The notes beneath the pieces are model-generated. The model had not been told where the DNA came from. It saw nothing but the letters and a program-made list of their open reading frames with translations, and ran no database searches. Shown here piece by piece: positions 40,844-50,547 of a stretch of 64,000 nucleotides of DNA (the first letter of the stretch is position 1; each line of letters begins with the position of its first letter). Source of the DNA: Kitasatospora cinereorecta (GTDB lineage Bacteria > Actinomycetota > Actinomycetes > Streptomycetales > Streptomycetaceae); assembly GCF_024172095.1 (NCBI RefSeq), contig NZ_JAMZDX010000001.1, positions 1-64,000 on the forward strand. The letters run 5' to 3'. The translations under genes were made by a program, and so were the position numbers.

Positions 40844-43257
40844 GCCAGGGACGCCTGATCCCCGCCGATCCCTTCGACGTCGACCCCTGGGGCGTGATCG
40901 AGCACGGCCTCGACCTGTCGGCCCAGGCCAGGTCCGAGTCGGTCTTCGCCCTCTCCAACGGCCACATCGGCCTGCGCGGCAACCTGGACGAGGGCGAGCC
41001 GCACGGCCTGCCCGGCACCTACCTGAACGGCGTGTTCGAGCTGCGCCCGCTGCCGTACGCGGAGAGCGGCTACGGCTACCCGGAGTCGGGCCAGAGCGTC
41101 ATCAACATCACCAACGGCAAGATCATCCGGCTGCTGGTCGACGACGAGCCCTTCGACCTGCGCTACGGCGAACTCCGCAGCCACCAGCGCAGCCTGGACT
41201 TCCGCGAGGGCATGCTGCGGCGCAGCGCCGAGTGGACCTCGCCGGCCGGGCGGACCATCCGGGTCGAATCGCGGCGGCTGGTCTCGCTGACCCAGCGGGC
41301 GGTCGCCGCGGTGGAGTACCAGGTGGAGGCGGTGGACGGTCCGGTCCGGATCGTGCTCCAGTCCGAGCTGGTGGCCAACGAGCAGCTGCCGGGCGGGGAC
41401 GGCGACCCGCGCGCCGCCGCCGTGCTGGAGGCCCCGCTGATGGCCGAACTCCGGCACGCGGACGGGACGAAGGCCGTCCTGGTGCACCGCACCCGGTACA
41501 GCGGGCTGCGGGTCGCGGCCGGCATCGACCACCTGATCGAGGGCCCGGAGCGGGTGGACATCACCGCCGAGAGCTCCGAGGACCAGGGCCGGATCAGCGC
41601 CACCACGGTGCTGGAGGCGGGCCAGAAGGTCCGGCTGGTGAAGTTCATGGCGTACGGCTGGTCGGCGACCCGGTCGCTGCCCGCCGTCCGCGACCAGGTG
41701 GAGGCGGCGCTGACCGCCGCCAGGTACACCGGCTGGGAGGGCCTGGTCGCCGAGCAGAAGGAGTTCCTCACCGGCTTCTGGGCCGACAGCGACATCGAGA
41801 TCGACGGCGACGTCGAGCTCCAGCAGGCGGTCCGCTTCGCGCTCTTCCACGTGCTGCAGGCGGGCGCCCGCAGCGAGGAACGGGCCATCCCCGCCAAGGG
41901 GTTGACCGGTCCGGGCTACGACGGGCACAGCTTCTGGGACACCGAGGCCTTCGTGCTGCCGGTGCTCACCTACTGCATGCCCTCCGCGGTCAACCAGGCG
42001 CTGCGCTGGCGGCACACCACGCTGCCGATGGCCCGCGACCGGGCCGCCCAACTCGGCCTGGCCGGGGCGGTCTTCCCCTGGCGGACGATCCGCGGCGAGG
42101 AGTGCTCCGGGTACTGGCCTGCCGGCACCGCCGCCTTCCACATCGGCGCCGACATCGCCCGCGCCGTGGTCCGCTACGTACGGTCCACCAACGACCTGGA
42201 GTTCGAGCGCACCATCGGCCTGGAGCTGCTGGTGGAGACCGCCCGGATGTGGCGCTCGCTCGGCCACCACGACGCGGTCGGCCGGTTCCGGATCGAGGGC
42301 GTCACCGGCCCGGACGAGTACAGCGCCATCGCCGACAACAACGTGTTCACCAACCTGATGGCGCAGTCCAACCTGCGCAGCGCCGCCGAGTGCGCCACCC
42401 GCAACCAGATGGAGGCCGCCGCCCTCGGGGTGGACACCGAGGAGGCCGCGGCCTGGCGCGACGCCGCCGACAAGATGTACATCCCGTACGACGAGACGCT
42501 CGGCATCCACCCGCAGGCCGACGGCTTCACCGACCACCAGCTCTGGGACTTCGAGAACACCCCGCCGGAGAAGTACCCGCTGCTGCTGCACTACCCGTAC
42601 TTCGACCTGTACCGCAAGCAGGTGGTCAAGCAGGCCGACCTGGTGCTCGCCATGCAGGTCCGCGGCGACGCCTTCACCGACGAGCAGAAGGCCCGCAACT
42701 TCGCCTACTACGAGCGGCTGACCGTCCGCGACTCCTCGCTCTCCGCCTGCACCCAGGCCGTCATGGCCGCCGAGGTCGGCCAGCTGGACCTGGCGTACGA
42801 CTACACCGCCGAAGCCGCCCTGATGGACCTGCGGGACCTCGGCGGCAACACCCGGGACGGCCTGCACATGGCCTCCCTCGCCGGCGCCTGCATCGCCCTG
42901 GTGGCCGGCTTCGGCGGGCTGCGCGACCACACCGACTCCCTGTCCTTCCGCCCCCGGCTGCCCTCCGGGCTGCGCCGGCTCTCCTTCTCGATGGGCATCC
43001 GGGAGCACCTGCTGCGGGTCGACATCACCCACGAGACCACCACCTACACGCTGCGCCGCGGCGGCGCGCTGCCGCTGTCGCACGAGGGCGAGCCGCTGCG
43101 GGTCGAGCGCGGCCGCCCGGTCAGCCGGCCCACGCCGGTGGTGGAGAGCCCGCCCGAGCGGGCGGTCCAGCCGCCCGGCCGGGAGCCCGCCCGGCGGCAC
43201 GGCCAGGCCGGGGTGGCGCAGCAGAACCCCACCCCCGATCACCTGGCCGCGGAGTAG
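40840..43257 (+). CDS. GH65 disaccharide phosphorylase
   Basis: 805 residues from GTG 40840. N-terminal beta-sandwich with ESVFALSNGHIGLRGNLDEG, then the (alpha/alpha)6 barrel with DGHSFWDTEAFVLPVL and the catalytic acid Glu in GVTGPDEYSAIADNN, and the phosphate-site-like HMASLAGACIA. GH65 enzymes cleave maltose, trehalose or kojibiose with phosphate, giving beta-glucose-1-phosphate and glucose; which sugar is used cannot be read from the sequence. A Pro/Arg-rich tail of about 50 residues extends beyond the usual end. Confidence 0.92.
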   Translation: MSQGRLIPADPFDVDPWGVIEHGLDLSAQARSESVFALSNGHIGLRGNLDEGEPHGLPGTYLNGVFELRPLPYAESGYGYPESGQSVINITNGKIIRLLVDDEPFDLRYGELRSHQRSLDFREGMLRRSAEWTSPAGRTIRVESRRLVSLTQRAVAAVEYQVEAVDGPVRIVLQSELVANEQLPGGDGDPRAAAVLEAPLMAELRHADGTKAVLVHRTRYSGLRVAAGIDHLIEGPERVDITAESSEDQGRISATTVLEAGQKVRLVKFMAYGWSATRSLPAVRDQVEAALTAARYTGWEGLVAEQKEFLTGFWADSDIEIDGDVELQQAVRFALFHVLQAGARSEERAIPAKGLTGPGYDGHSFWDTEAFVLPVLTYCMPSAVNQALRWRHTTLPMARDRAAQLGLAGAVFPWRTIRGEECSGYWPAGTAAFHIGADIARAVVRYVRSTNDLEFERTIGLELLVETARMWRSLGHHDAVGRFRIEGVTGPDEYSAIADNNVFTNLMAQSNLRSAAECATRNQMEAAALGVDTEEAAAWRDAADKMYIPYDETLGIHPQADGFTDHQLWDFENTPPEKYPLLLHYPYFDLYRKQVVKQADLVLAMQVRGDAFTDEQKARNFAYYERLTVRDSSLSACTQAVMAAEVGQLDLAYDYTAEAALMDLRDLGGNTRDGLHMASLAGACIALVAGFGGLRDHTDSLSFRPRLPSGLRRLSFSMGIREHLLRVDITHETTTYTLRRGGALPLSHEGEPLRVERGRPVSRPTPVVESPPERAVQPPGREPARRHGQAGVAQQNPTPDHLAAE

Positions 43258-43310
43258 CCGCTGCTGCGCACCCTCACGCGATCCTGTCGGTTTTGGCCTA
43301 GTTTGTCGTT

Positions 43311-45044
43311 ATGGTCACTGTCGCCGAGCAACTCGTCGAAGTCCTCCGCCAAGCTGGCGTCGAGCGCGTCTACGGCGTCGTCGGGGACAGCCTCAACCCC
43401 GTCGTGGACGCCATCCGCCGGGCGGAGGGCATCTCCTGGGTCCACGTCCGCAACGAGGAGGCCGGGGCCTTCGCGGCCGCGGCCGAGGCGGAGCTGACCG
43501 GCCGTCTGGCCGTCTGCGCGGGCTCCTGCGGCCCGGGCAACACCCACCTCGTCCAGGGTCTGTACGACGCCCAGCGCAGCGGCGTCCCGGTCCTCGCGCT
43601 GGCGTCGCACATCCCGTCCGCGCAGATCGGTACCGGCTTCTTCCAGGAGACCCACCCCGAACGGGTGTTCACCGACTGCAGCGGCTGGTGCGAGATGCTC
43701 GCCACCCCGGCCCAGTCGCCCCGGCTGGTCCGGGTGGCCGTCCAGCACGCCATCGCCGCCCGCGGGGTGTCCGTGCTGGCGTTCCCCGGCGACGTGGCCG
43801 CCCTCCCGGCCGCCGCCGGGACCGGCACCGGAGGCTTCCTCACCGAGCACGCCGTGGCGGCCCCGCCGTGGTCGCAGGTGCAGGCGCTCGCCGAGCGGCT
43901 CAACGCCGCCCCGAAGGTGACGGTCTTCGCCGGCGCGGGCGTCCGCGGCGCGCACGAGGAGGTGATGCGGCTGGCCGCCACCGTGAACGCGCCGGTCGGC
44001 CACTCGCTGCGCGGCAAGGAATGGGTGCAGTACGACAACCCGTACGACGTCGGGATGAGCGGACTGCTCGGCTACGGCGCCTGCCACGAGGCGCTGCACG
44101 AGGCGGACCTGGTGCTGCTGCTCGGCACCGACTTCCCGTACGACTCCTTCCTGCCGCAGGCGCGCACGGTGCAGGTCGACCACGACGCGACCCGGCTGGG
44201 CCGCCGCACCCCGCTGGAGCTGGCGGTCCACGGGGACGTCGCCACGACGCTGCGGGCGGTACTGCCGCTGCTGGAGCAGAAGCGGGACCGCTCCTTCCTG
44301 GACGGCATGCTGGCCAAGCACTGCAAGGCACTGGAGACGGTGGTCGGCGCGTACACCAAGGACATCGAGAAGCACCGGCCGATCCATCCGGAGTACGTGG
44401 CGTCGGCGCTGGACGAGGTGGCGGCGGACGACGCGGTGTTCACCGTGGACACCGGCATGTGCAACGTCTGGGCCGCCCGCTACCTCACCCCCAACGGGCG
44501 GCGCCGGGTGATCGGCTCCTTCCTGCACGGGTCGATGGCGAACGCGCTGCCACAGGCGATCGGCGCCCAACTGGCCTTTCCCGGACGGCAGGTGGTGTCG
44601 ATGTCGGGGGACGGCGGGCTCGGGATGCTGCTCGGCGAACTGCTGACGGTGGCCAAGCACCGGCTGCCGGTCAAGACGGTGGTGTTCAACAACGGCGCGC
44701 TCGGCATGATCAAGCTGGAGATGCTGGTCAGCGGCTACCCGGAGTTCGAGATCGACAACGGGGACGTGGACTACGCGGCGATCGCCCGCGCCTGCGGGAT
44801 CCCGGCGAAGCGGGTCACCGACCCGGCCAAGGTGCGGGACGTGCTGGCGGAGTCGCTGGAGCGGCCCGGACCGGCCCTGGTGGACGTTGTCACCGACCCC
44901 AACGCCCTGTCGATCCCGCCGCGGATCACCGCCGCCCAGCTCAAGGGCTTCGCCCTGGCCGCCGGCCGCACCGTGCTCTCCGGCGGGGTCGGCCGCATGG
45001 TCGACCTGGCCCGCTCCAACCTCCGCAACATCCCCCGCCGCTGA
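43311..45044 (+). CDS. Thiamine-diphosphate pyruvate oxidase / PoxB-type dehydrogenase
   Basis: 577 residues from ATG 43311. The N-terminal catalytic Glu lies in VRNEEAGAFAAAAEAELTGRL; GSCGPGNTHLVQGLYDA is typical of PoxB. The ThDP/Mg site is GDGGLGMLLGELLTVAKHRLPVKTVVFNN. A membrane-binding C-terminal tail is suggested by its basic ending. It decarboxylates pyruvate to acetate and CO2, passing electrons to quinone. A convergent WYL regulator lies 10 bp away. Confidence 0.88.
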   Translation: MVTVAEQLVEVLRQAGVERVYGVVGDSLNPVVDAIRRAEGISWVHVRNEEAGAFAAAAEAELTGRLAVCAGSCGPGNTHLVQGLYDAQRSGVPVLALASHIPSAQIGTGFFQETHPERVFTDCSGWCEMLATPAQSPRLVRVAVQHAIAARGVSVLAFPGDVAALPAAAGTGTGGFLTEHAVAAPPWSQVQALAERLNAAPKVTVFAGAGVRGAHEEVMRLAATVNAPVGHSLRGKEWVQYDNPYDVGMSGLLGYGACHEALHEADLVLLLGTDFPYDSFLPQARTVQVDHDATRLGRRTPLELAVHGDVATTLRAVLPLLEQKRDRSFLDGMLAKHCKALETVVGAYTKDIEKHRPIHPEYVASALDEVAADDAVFTVDTGMCNVWAARYLTPNGRRRVIGSFLHGSMANALPQAIGAQLAFPGRQVVSMSGDGGLGMLLGELLTVAKHRLPVKTVVFNNGALGMIKLEMLVSGYPEFEIDNGDVDYAAIARACGIPAKRVTDPAKVRDVLAESLERPGPALVDVVTDPNALSIPPRITAAQLKGFALAAGRTVLSGGVGRMVDLARSNLRNIPRR

Positions 45045-45053
45045 GGCCACGGC

Positions 45054-46025
45054 CTACCGCCCCCGGGCGGCCTCCACCGAGCGGCCCACCCGGCCGGCCA
45101 GTTCGTGCAGGTAGGCGACCAGCTCCGGCGGTTCGTGGACCTCGAACTCGCAGCCCACCATGGCCAGTCGGGCCCCGAGCCACTCCACCGAGTCGGCCCG
45201 GCTGACCAGCCGGCAGCGGTGCTCGTCGATTTCCTCCAACTGCCCGGCCGCGGTGCCGAGCCGGGCGGCGAGCCGCTCGTACGGGGCGTGCAGGGTGACC
45301 ACCGCGCGGTGGACGGTGGTCCGCCCGGCGAGCTTGTCGGCGACGTACGCGGCGGCGTCCCCGGCGGGCAGCTCCCGGGGGTCGAAGCGCAGCCCGGTGC
45401 GCTGCGGGTGGCTCAGCCGGTCGACCCGGAAGATCCGCCAGTCCGTCCGGTCGGGGTCGTAGCAGACCAGGTACCAGCGGCGGCCGTAGGAGACCAGCCG
45501 GTGCGGTTCGACCTGGCGGCGGGTCTCGGCGCCGTCGCCGGCCCGGTAGTCGAAGCGCAGCCGCTCCCGGGCGGCCACCGCGGCGGCGATCACCGCGAGG
45601 TCCTCCGGGTCGATCCGGGGCCCGTCGCCGGGGAGGACCGGGACGGTGGCGGCGTTGAGCGCGGCCACCCGGTGGCGCAGGCGCGACGGGAGCACCTGGA
45701 TCAGCTTGGCCAGCGCCCGGACCGAGGCCTCCTCGATGCCCTCGACCGCGTGGCCCGCGGCGGTGCGCAGACCGACCGCGATGGCGACCGCCTCCTCGTC
45801 GTCCAGCAGCAGCGGCGGCATCGCGGCCCCGGCGGTCAGCCGGTAGCCGCCCTCCGGGCCGCGGGTCGCCTCCACCGGGTAGCCGAGTTCGCGCAGCCGG
45901 TCGATGTCCCGGCGGATGGTGCGCGGGCTGACCTGGAGCCGTTCGGCGAGTTCGCTGCCGGGCCACTCGCGCGGGGTCTGGAGCAGCGAGAGCAGGGTGA
46001 GCAGCCGCCCGGGGGTGTCCGTCAT
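45054..46025 (-). CDS. WYL-domain (YafY/PafC-type) transcriptional regulator
   Basis: 323 residues from ATG 46025. HTH_11 domain at the N-terminus (GRLLTLLSLLQTPREWPGSELAERLQVSPRTIRRDIDRL written in part: TIRRDIDRLRELGYPVEA), WYL domain in the middle (RRWYLVCYDPDRTDWRIF) and a WCX C-terminal domain. It is divergent from an MFS exporter with 97 bp between starts, which it probably controls. Confidence 0.9.
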   Translation of the reverse strand: MTDTPGRLLTLLSLLQTPREWPGSELAERLQVSPRTIRRDIDRLRELGYPVEATRGPEGGYRLTAGAAMPPLLLDDEEAVAIAVGLRTAAGHAVEGIEEASVRALAKLIQVLPSRLRHRVAALNAATVPVLPGDGPRIDPEDLAVIAAAVAARERLRFDYRAGDGAETRRQVEPHRLVSYGRRWYLVCYDPDRTDWRIFRVDRLSHPQRTGLRFDPRELPAGDAAAYVADKLAGRTTVHRAVVTLHAPYERLAARLGTAAGQLEEIDEHRCRLVSRADSVEWLGARLAMVGCEFEVHEPPELVAYLHELAGRVGRSVEAARGR

Positions 46026-46122
46026 GGCAGTCAGGATGGCATCGATTGCGGCCAGGATCCGACCTATACGGTCCCTAGCGTTTCCTGCGTACCGATCGCG
46101 AGGAATGGCAGGGGAGTTGCGC

Positions 46123-47589
46123 ATGTCCACCGAAGTCCACGACCGCCGGCGCTGGTACGCGCTGGCCGTGGTCATGACGGCCAGTCTGATGGACCTGGTC
46201 GATGTCACCATCGTCAACATCGCCATGCCGAGCATCCGGGAGGACACCGGCGCCTCGTTCAGCGCGCTGCAGTGGATCACCGCGGGCTACGCGCTGGCGT
46301 TCGCGGTCGGCCTGATCACGGGTGGGCGGCTCGGCGACATCTACGGCCGCAAGCGGCTGTTCCTGCTCGGCATCGCGGGCTTCACCGTCGCCTCGGCGCT
46401 GTGCGGCCTGGCCGGAAGTCCCGGGCTGCTGGTCGCGGCGCGGGTCCTCCAGGGCGCGACGGCGGCGCTGATGGTGCCGCAGGTGCTGTCGATCATCCAC
46501 GCCGGTTTCCCGGCGCACGAGCGCGGCAAGGTGTTCGGCCTGTTCGGCGCGATGGTGGGCCTGGGCGCGGTGCTCGGGCCGCTGCTGGGCGCGCTGCTGA
46601 CCGAGTGGGACCTGTTCGGCCTGCAGTGGCGGCCGATCTTCCTGGTCAACCTGCCGGTGGGGGTGGCCGGCCTGGTGCTCGGCCGGCGCTTCATCGAGGA
46701 GTCGCGGGCCCCGAAGGCGCTGAAGCTCGACCTGGTCGGCATGGTGCTGGTGGCCGCCGGCCTGCTGATGGTGCTCTACCCGCTCACCGAGGGCCGCGAG
46801 AACGGCTGGCCGCTGTGGGGCTGGGTGATGATGGCCGGCGGCCTGGCGGTGCTGGTCGCCTTCGTCGCGTACGAGCGGGTCAAGACCGCGCGGGACGGCT
46901 CGCCGCTGGTCGAGCTGTCGCTGTTCCGGGTGCGCAGCTTCGCCGGCGGAATCGGCGTCCAGCTGCTGTTCGGCACGGTGAACGGGCTGTTCTTCCTGGT
47001 CTGGACGCTCTACCTGCAGCTGGGCCTGGGCTGGAGCCCGCTGAAGGCCGGTCTGACCGGGGTGCCGTTCTCGATCGCCGTCTCGCTGGCGGCCGGACTG
47101 TCGGTGCAGCAGCTGGTGCCGCGGTTCGGGCGGCGGGTGCTGCAGGCGGGTGCGCTGGTGGACGCGGTCGGCGCGCTGCTCTACCTGGCGGCGGCCGAGC
47201 ACTGGGGTGCCGGGATCCAGCCGTGGCAGATGGCGCTGCCACTGATCGTCATGGGCCTCGGGATGGGGCTGATCGTCGCCCCGCTGACCGACGCTGTGCT
47301 CTCCCAGGTGCCGCGCGAGCACGCCGGCTCGGCGTCCGGGCTGATCAACACCACCGGGCAGCTGGGCGTGGCGCTGGGCCTCGGCCTGTCCTCGGTGGCG
47401 TTCTTCGGGGTGGTCGACCGCGAGGGGCCGGTGGACGGGGTGTTCCTGCACGCCTTCACCCACGCCCTGGGCTGGGTGGCGACCGGGCTGCTCGCGGTGT
47501 TCGCCCTGATGGCCGCCCTGCCGCGGCGCTCCCCGCAGGCCGAGCCGGCCGGGGCCGCGGAGTCGCAGGAGCCCGCACTGGTGGGCTGA
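46123..47589 (+). CDS. MFS drug exporter, DHA2 (14-TM) type
   Basis: 488 residues from ATG 46123 (GGGGAG upstream). Motif A-like GGRLGDIYGRKRLF, motif C GAVLGPLLGALL, and the first helix motif D SLMDLVDVTIVNIAMPSI are those of EmrB/QacA transporters. About 14 helices can be counted. Exports drugs or hydrophobic metabolites by proton antiport; substrate unknown. Divergent WYL regulator. Confidence 0.92.
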   Translation: MSTEVHDRRRWYALAVVMTASLMDLVDVTIVNIAMPSIREDTGASFSALQWITAGYALAFAVGLITGGRLGDIYGRKRLFLLGIAGFTVASALCGLAGSPGLLVAARVLQGATAALMVPQVLSIIHAGFPAHERGKVFGLFGAMVGLGAVLGPLLGALLTEWDLFGLQWRPIFLVNLPVGVAGLVLGRRFIEESRAPKALKLDLVGMVLVAAGLLMVLYPLTEGRENGWPLWGWVMMAGGLAVLVAFVAYERVKTARDGSPLVELSLFRVRSFAGGIGVQLLFGTVNGLFFLVWTLYLQLGLGWSPLKAGLTGVPFSIAVSLAAGLSVQQLVPRFGRRVLQAGALVDAVGALLYLAAAEHWGAGIQPWQMALPLIVMGLGMGLIVAPLTDAVLSQVPREHAGSASGLINTTGQLGVALGLGLSSVAFFGVVDREGPVDGVFLHAFTHALGWVATGLLAVFALMAALPRRSPQAEPAGAAESQEPALVG

Positions 47590-47602
47590 TCGGACCGGGG
47601 AT

Positions 47603-47638
47603 TTGCCTCAGAGGCAAGGAATATTGCCCGGGAGGCAC
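47603..47638. promoter_or_regulatory. Two operator-like palindromes before the XRE-cupin gene
   Basis: TTGCCTCAGAGGCAA (47603-47617) and TTGCCCGGGAGGCAC (47624-47638) share the form TTGCC-N5-GGCA and are 21 bp apart, two helical turns. They end 20 bp before the XRE-cupin start. Autoregulation by that protein is the simplest reading. Confidence 0.6.
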
Positions 47639-47658
47639 ATCGGGTGTGCACTGGTCCC

Positions 47659-48249
47659 ATGACTGACGACCAGGAGGTCGAGGGCCTCGGCACCCGGCTG
47701 CGGGAGCACCGGCTCGCGGGCCGCCTCACCCTGGAGGCGGCCGCCGCCCGGGTGGGGCTCTCCCCAGCGTATCTGTCCCGGCTGGAGAGCGGTCACCGGC
47801 AGCCCTCGCTGCCGGTGCTGCTCGGCCTGGCCCGCGCGTACGGCACCTCCGTCTCCGGTCTGCTCGGCGAGCAGACCGGCACGGCGGACCCGGTGACCCG
47901 CGGCGGCGCCATCGAGCCGGGCCGGGCCGGCGGCTGGGGCTACCGCAGGGCGGGCGCACCCGGCCGCGCCATGCAGGCGCTGCGGGTCCAGGTGCCGCCG
48001 AGCGTGCAGGACGCCGTCGTCCGGGTCCACCCGGGCGAGGAGTGGCTGTACGTCACCAAGGGCCGGATGCGGCTGACGCTCGGCGAGAGCGTCCACCTCC
48101 TGGATGTCGGGGACTCCGCCCACTTCGACTCGCTCACCCCGCACTGCATCGCCGCCGACTCGCCGGACGGGATCGAACTGATCTTCGTCCACACCCTGCT
48201 GCAGAGCCCCGCCGGAGAGCTCTGCCTCGGCGACGCACCCCGCATCTGA
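47659..48249 (+). CDS. XRE-family regulator with cupin domain
   Basis: 196 residues from ATG 47659. HTH_3 domain (LTLEAAAARVGLSPAYLSRLESGHRQPS) followed by a cupin (VHPGEEWLYVTKGRMRLTLGESVHLLDVGDSAHFDSLTPH). Such proteins sense small ligands through the cupin barrel. The next gene, a DUF6126 membrane peptide, starts 19 bp later and is its usual partner. Two operator-like repeats lie just upstream. Confidence 0.9.
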   Translation: MTDDQEVEGLGTRLREHRLAGRLTLEAAAARVGLSPAYLSRLESGHRQPSLPVLLGLARAYGTSVSGLLGEQTGTADPVTRGGAIEPGRAGGWGYRRAGAPGRAMQALRVQVPPSVQDAVVRVHPGEEWLYVTKGRMRLTLGESVHLLDVGDSAHFDSLTPHCIAADSPDGIELIFVHTLLQSPAGELCLGDAPRI

Positions 48250-48268
48250 GCCCAGGAGGACCACCACC

Positions 48269-48451
48269 ATGGCCGAGCACACCACCACCAGCCACGCCGC
48301 CCGCCCCGTCCCGCAGCACGCCCCCACCACCGACGCCGGACACCGCACCGACCGCCGGGTGTGGATCCGCGCCACCATCTACATCGCCGCCACCCACGCC
48401 TTCGCCGGCTTCGTGATCCTGCTCTTCGAGATCGGCGGCCGCGGCCACTGA
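48269..48451 (+). CDS. DUF6126-like small membrane protein
   Basis: 60 residues from ATG 48269 (AGGAGG upstream). A His/Thr-rich N-terminus and one C-terminal helix (IYIAATHAFAGFVILLFEIG). It lies in an operon with the XRE-cupin regulator. Function unknown. Confidence 0.7.
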   Translation: MAEHTTTSHAARPVPQHAPTTDAGHRTDRRVWIRATIYIAATHAFAGFVILLFEIGGRGH

Positions 48452-48555
48452 GCCCCGCCCACCGGGGTCGCCACGGAATCAGTCGGAGAGCAGCCGGTAG
48501 CCCAGATGCACGCGCCCCTGGGTTAACCCCACCATTGAGTGCGTCTGCGGCCGGT

Positions 48556-49980
48556 TCAGGGCCGGACCAGGGTGCACAGCGCGTCCAGCGCCGCCGGCCA
48601 GGCGTGGTCCGGCGGCGTGCCGAAGCCGATCACCAGCGCGGACGGCGCGTCCGGGTCGGGCCCCGCCGCGGCCGCCCGGCACCAGGACAGCGTGTTCAGC
48701 GAGATGCCCAGCCAGCGCGCCTGGCGCAGCAGCTCCTCCTCGTTCGGGGCTCCCGCCGGCAGCCGCAGGACGGCGTGCAGCCCGGCGTTGATCCCGGTCA
48801 CCGTGACCTCGGGCGCGACCCGGGCCAGGGCGGCGACCAGCTGGTCGCGCCGCCGCCGGTAGCGCAGCCGGCTGCGCCGGATGTGCCGGTCGTAGTCGCC
48901 CGAGGTGATCAGCTCGGCCAGGGTCAGCTGGTCGATGCTGCCCGACTGCCCGTCGGCCAGCCGCTTCTGCTCCAGCACCGGCTCCACCAGCGCGGTCGGC
49001 AGGGCCAGCCAGCCCAGCCGCAGCCCGGGCGCCAGTGACTTGCTGGCGGTGCCCGCGTACACCACCCGCTCCGGGTCGAGGGACTGCAGCGCGCCGACCG
49101 CCTGCCGGTCGTAGCGGAACTCGCCGTCGTAGTCGTCCTCCAGCACCACACCGTCGGTCGCCCGCGCCCAGGCGATCGCCGCCGCCCGGCGCGCGGCCCG
49201 CAGCGGGACGCCGCTCGGGAACTGGTGGGCGGGGGTCAGCACCGCCAGGCCGGCGTCGGTGCGCAGCAGCTGCTCGGTCCGGGCGCCGTGGTCGTCCAGG
49301 GCGAGCGCCACGGTGGAGGGCCCGGCGGCGGCGATCACCGCCTGCTGCGGCGGCAGCCCGTACTCCTCGACCGCGACCGTGCGCAGCCCGCGCCGGTGCA
49401 TCGCCGCGCAGACCAGGCCGAGGCCCTGGGTGTAGCCGGAGCAGATCAGCAGCCGCTCCGGGTCGGTCCGTACGCCGCGGACCCGGGCCAGGTAGTCGGC
49501 CAGCGCGCGGCGCAGTTCGATCCGGCCGCGCGGGTCGCCGTAGCCGAACGCCGCGTGCGGGGCGGTGGCGAAGGCCCGCCGGGCCGCGGCCAGCCAGGCG
49601 CCGCGCGGGAAGTGCGAGAGGTCGGGGGAGCCGGGCATCAGATTGTGCCGGGGCTCGGCCGGCCGCGGCGGGAGCGGCGGTGGCGCGGCCGGCCGGGACT
49701 GCGGCTCGCGCTCCGCCACCACCGTGCCGGAGCCCTGCCGGGAGGTCAGCCAGCCCTCCGCGGTGAGCTGGGTGTACGCCTCGGCGACGGTGTTGCGGGC
49801 GATCCCCAGGTCGGCCGCGAGCGCCCGGGACGACGGCAGCCTCGTACCGGCCGACAGCCGTCCGTCGCGGACGGCGGAGCGCAGCGCGTCCTCCAGCGCC
49901 GCCCGCAGGCCCAGCCCGCGGGCCCGGCCGGAGGGGAGGTCGAGGTGGAGGTCGCCGCCGAAAGTGGCCCAGGATTCCAT
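48556..49980 (-). CDS. MocR/GntR-type regulator with aminotransferase domain
   Basis: 474 residues from ATG 49980. N-terminal GntR winged helix (LPSSRALAADLGIARNTVAEAYTQLTAEGWL) fused to a fold-type I aminotransferase domain. Active-site Lys lies in AGTASKSLAPGLRLGW and the PLP-contacting Asp/Tyr in EDDYDGEFRY. Such fusions use PLP as a ligand rather than for catalysis. It is divergent from the AhpD-like gene 51 bp away, its probable target. Confidence 0.9.
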   Translation of the reverse strand: MESWATFGGDLHLDLPSGRARGLGLRAALEDALRSAVRDGRLSAGTRLPSSRALAADLGIARNTVAEAYTQLTAEGWLTSRQGSGTVVAEREPQSRPAAPPPLPPRPAEPRHNLMPGSPDLSHFPRGAWLAAARRAFATAPHAAFGYGDPRGRIELRRALADYLARVRGVRTDPERLLICSGYTQGLGLVCAAMHRRGLRTVAVEEYGLPPQQAVIAAAGPSTVALALDDHGARTEQLLRTDAGLAVLTPAHQFPSGVPLRAARRAAAIAWARATDGVVLEDDYDGEFRYDRQAVGALQSLDPERVVYAGTASKSLAPGLRLGWLALPTALVEPVLEQKRLADGQSGSIDQLTLAELITSGDYDRHIRRSRLRYRRRRDQLVAALARVAPEVTVTGINAGLHAVLRLPAGAPNEEELLRQARWLGISLNTLSWCRAAAAGPDPDAPSALVIGFGTPPDHAWPAALDALCTLVRP

Positions 49981-50030
49981 ACCGCCAATGAACCACACCG
50001 CCGGTCCACCGGGCATCTAGCGTGGAGCGC

Positions 50031-50507
50031 ATGACCGATGACGCCCTCGTCCCCGCCCCCGTCCAGCGCATCTCCCTGCCGGAGCAGGCGCCCGACTTCT
50101 ACCGCGCGATGACCAGGCTCGAGCAGGCCTCCAAGGCCGGCTTCGGCGACCCGGTGATCACCGAGCTGGTGAAGGTCCGGGCCTCCCAGCTGAACGGCTG
50201 CGCGTTCTGCCTCGACATGCACACCACCGACGCCCGGCGGATCGGCGAGCAGGAGCACCGCCTGCACACCCTCGCCGCCTGGCGGGAGACCCCGTACTTC
50301 ACCGCCCGCGAGCGGGCCGCGCTGGCCCTGACCGAGGCGGTCACCCTGGTCGCCACCGGCCACGTGCCGGACGAGGTCTACGACGAGGCCGCCAAGCAGT
50401 TCGACCAGGGCGAGCTGGCCCACCTGATCGCGATGATCGTCACGATCAACGCCTGGAACCGGATCGCCGTCACCAGCCGGATGAGCCCCGCCCCCCGGAC
50501 GGCGTGA
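50031..50507 (+). CDS. Carboxymuconolactone decarboxylase / AhpD-like protein
   Basis: 158 residues from ATG 50031. The motif LNGCAFCLDMHTTDAR contains the CxxC plus His triad of AhpD-type peroxidases. The helical all-alpha fold is expected to oligomerise. Probably reduces peroxides; controlled by the divergent MocR protein. Confidence 0.88.
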   Translation: MTDDALVPAPVQRISLPEQAPDFYRAMTRLEQASKAGFGDPVITELVKVRASQLNGCAFCLDMHTTDARRIGEQEHRLHTLAAWRETPYFTARERAALALTEAVTLVATGHVPDEVYDEAAKQFDQGELAHLIAMIVTINAWNRIAVTSRMSPAPRTA

Positions 50508-50547
50508 ACTCCGCCACCGGACCCACCGATCTGACAGGCTGTCACAC

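Noticed and set aside
40633..43242. 869-codon minus-strand frame opposite the GH65 gene
   Set aside because: Antisense shadow of a clear enzyme gene with biased composition.
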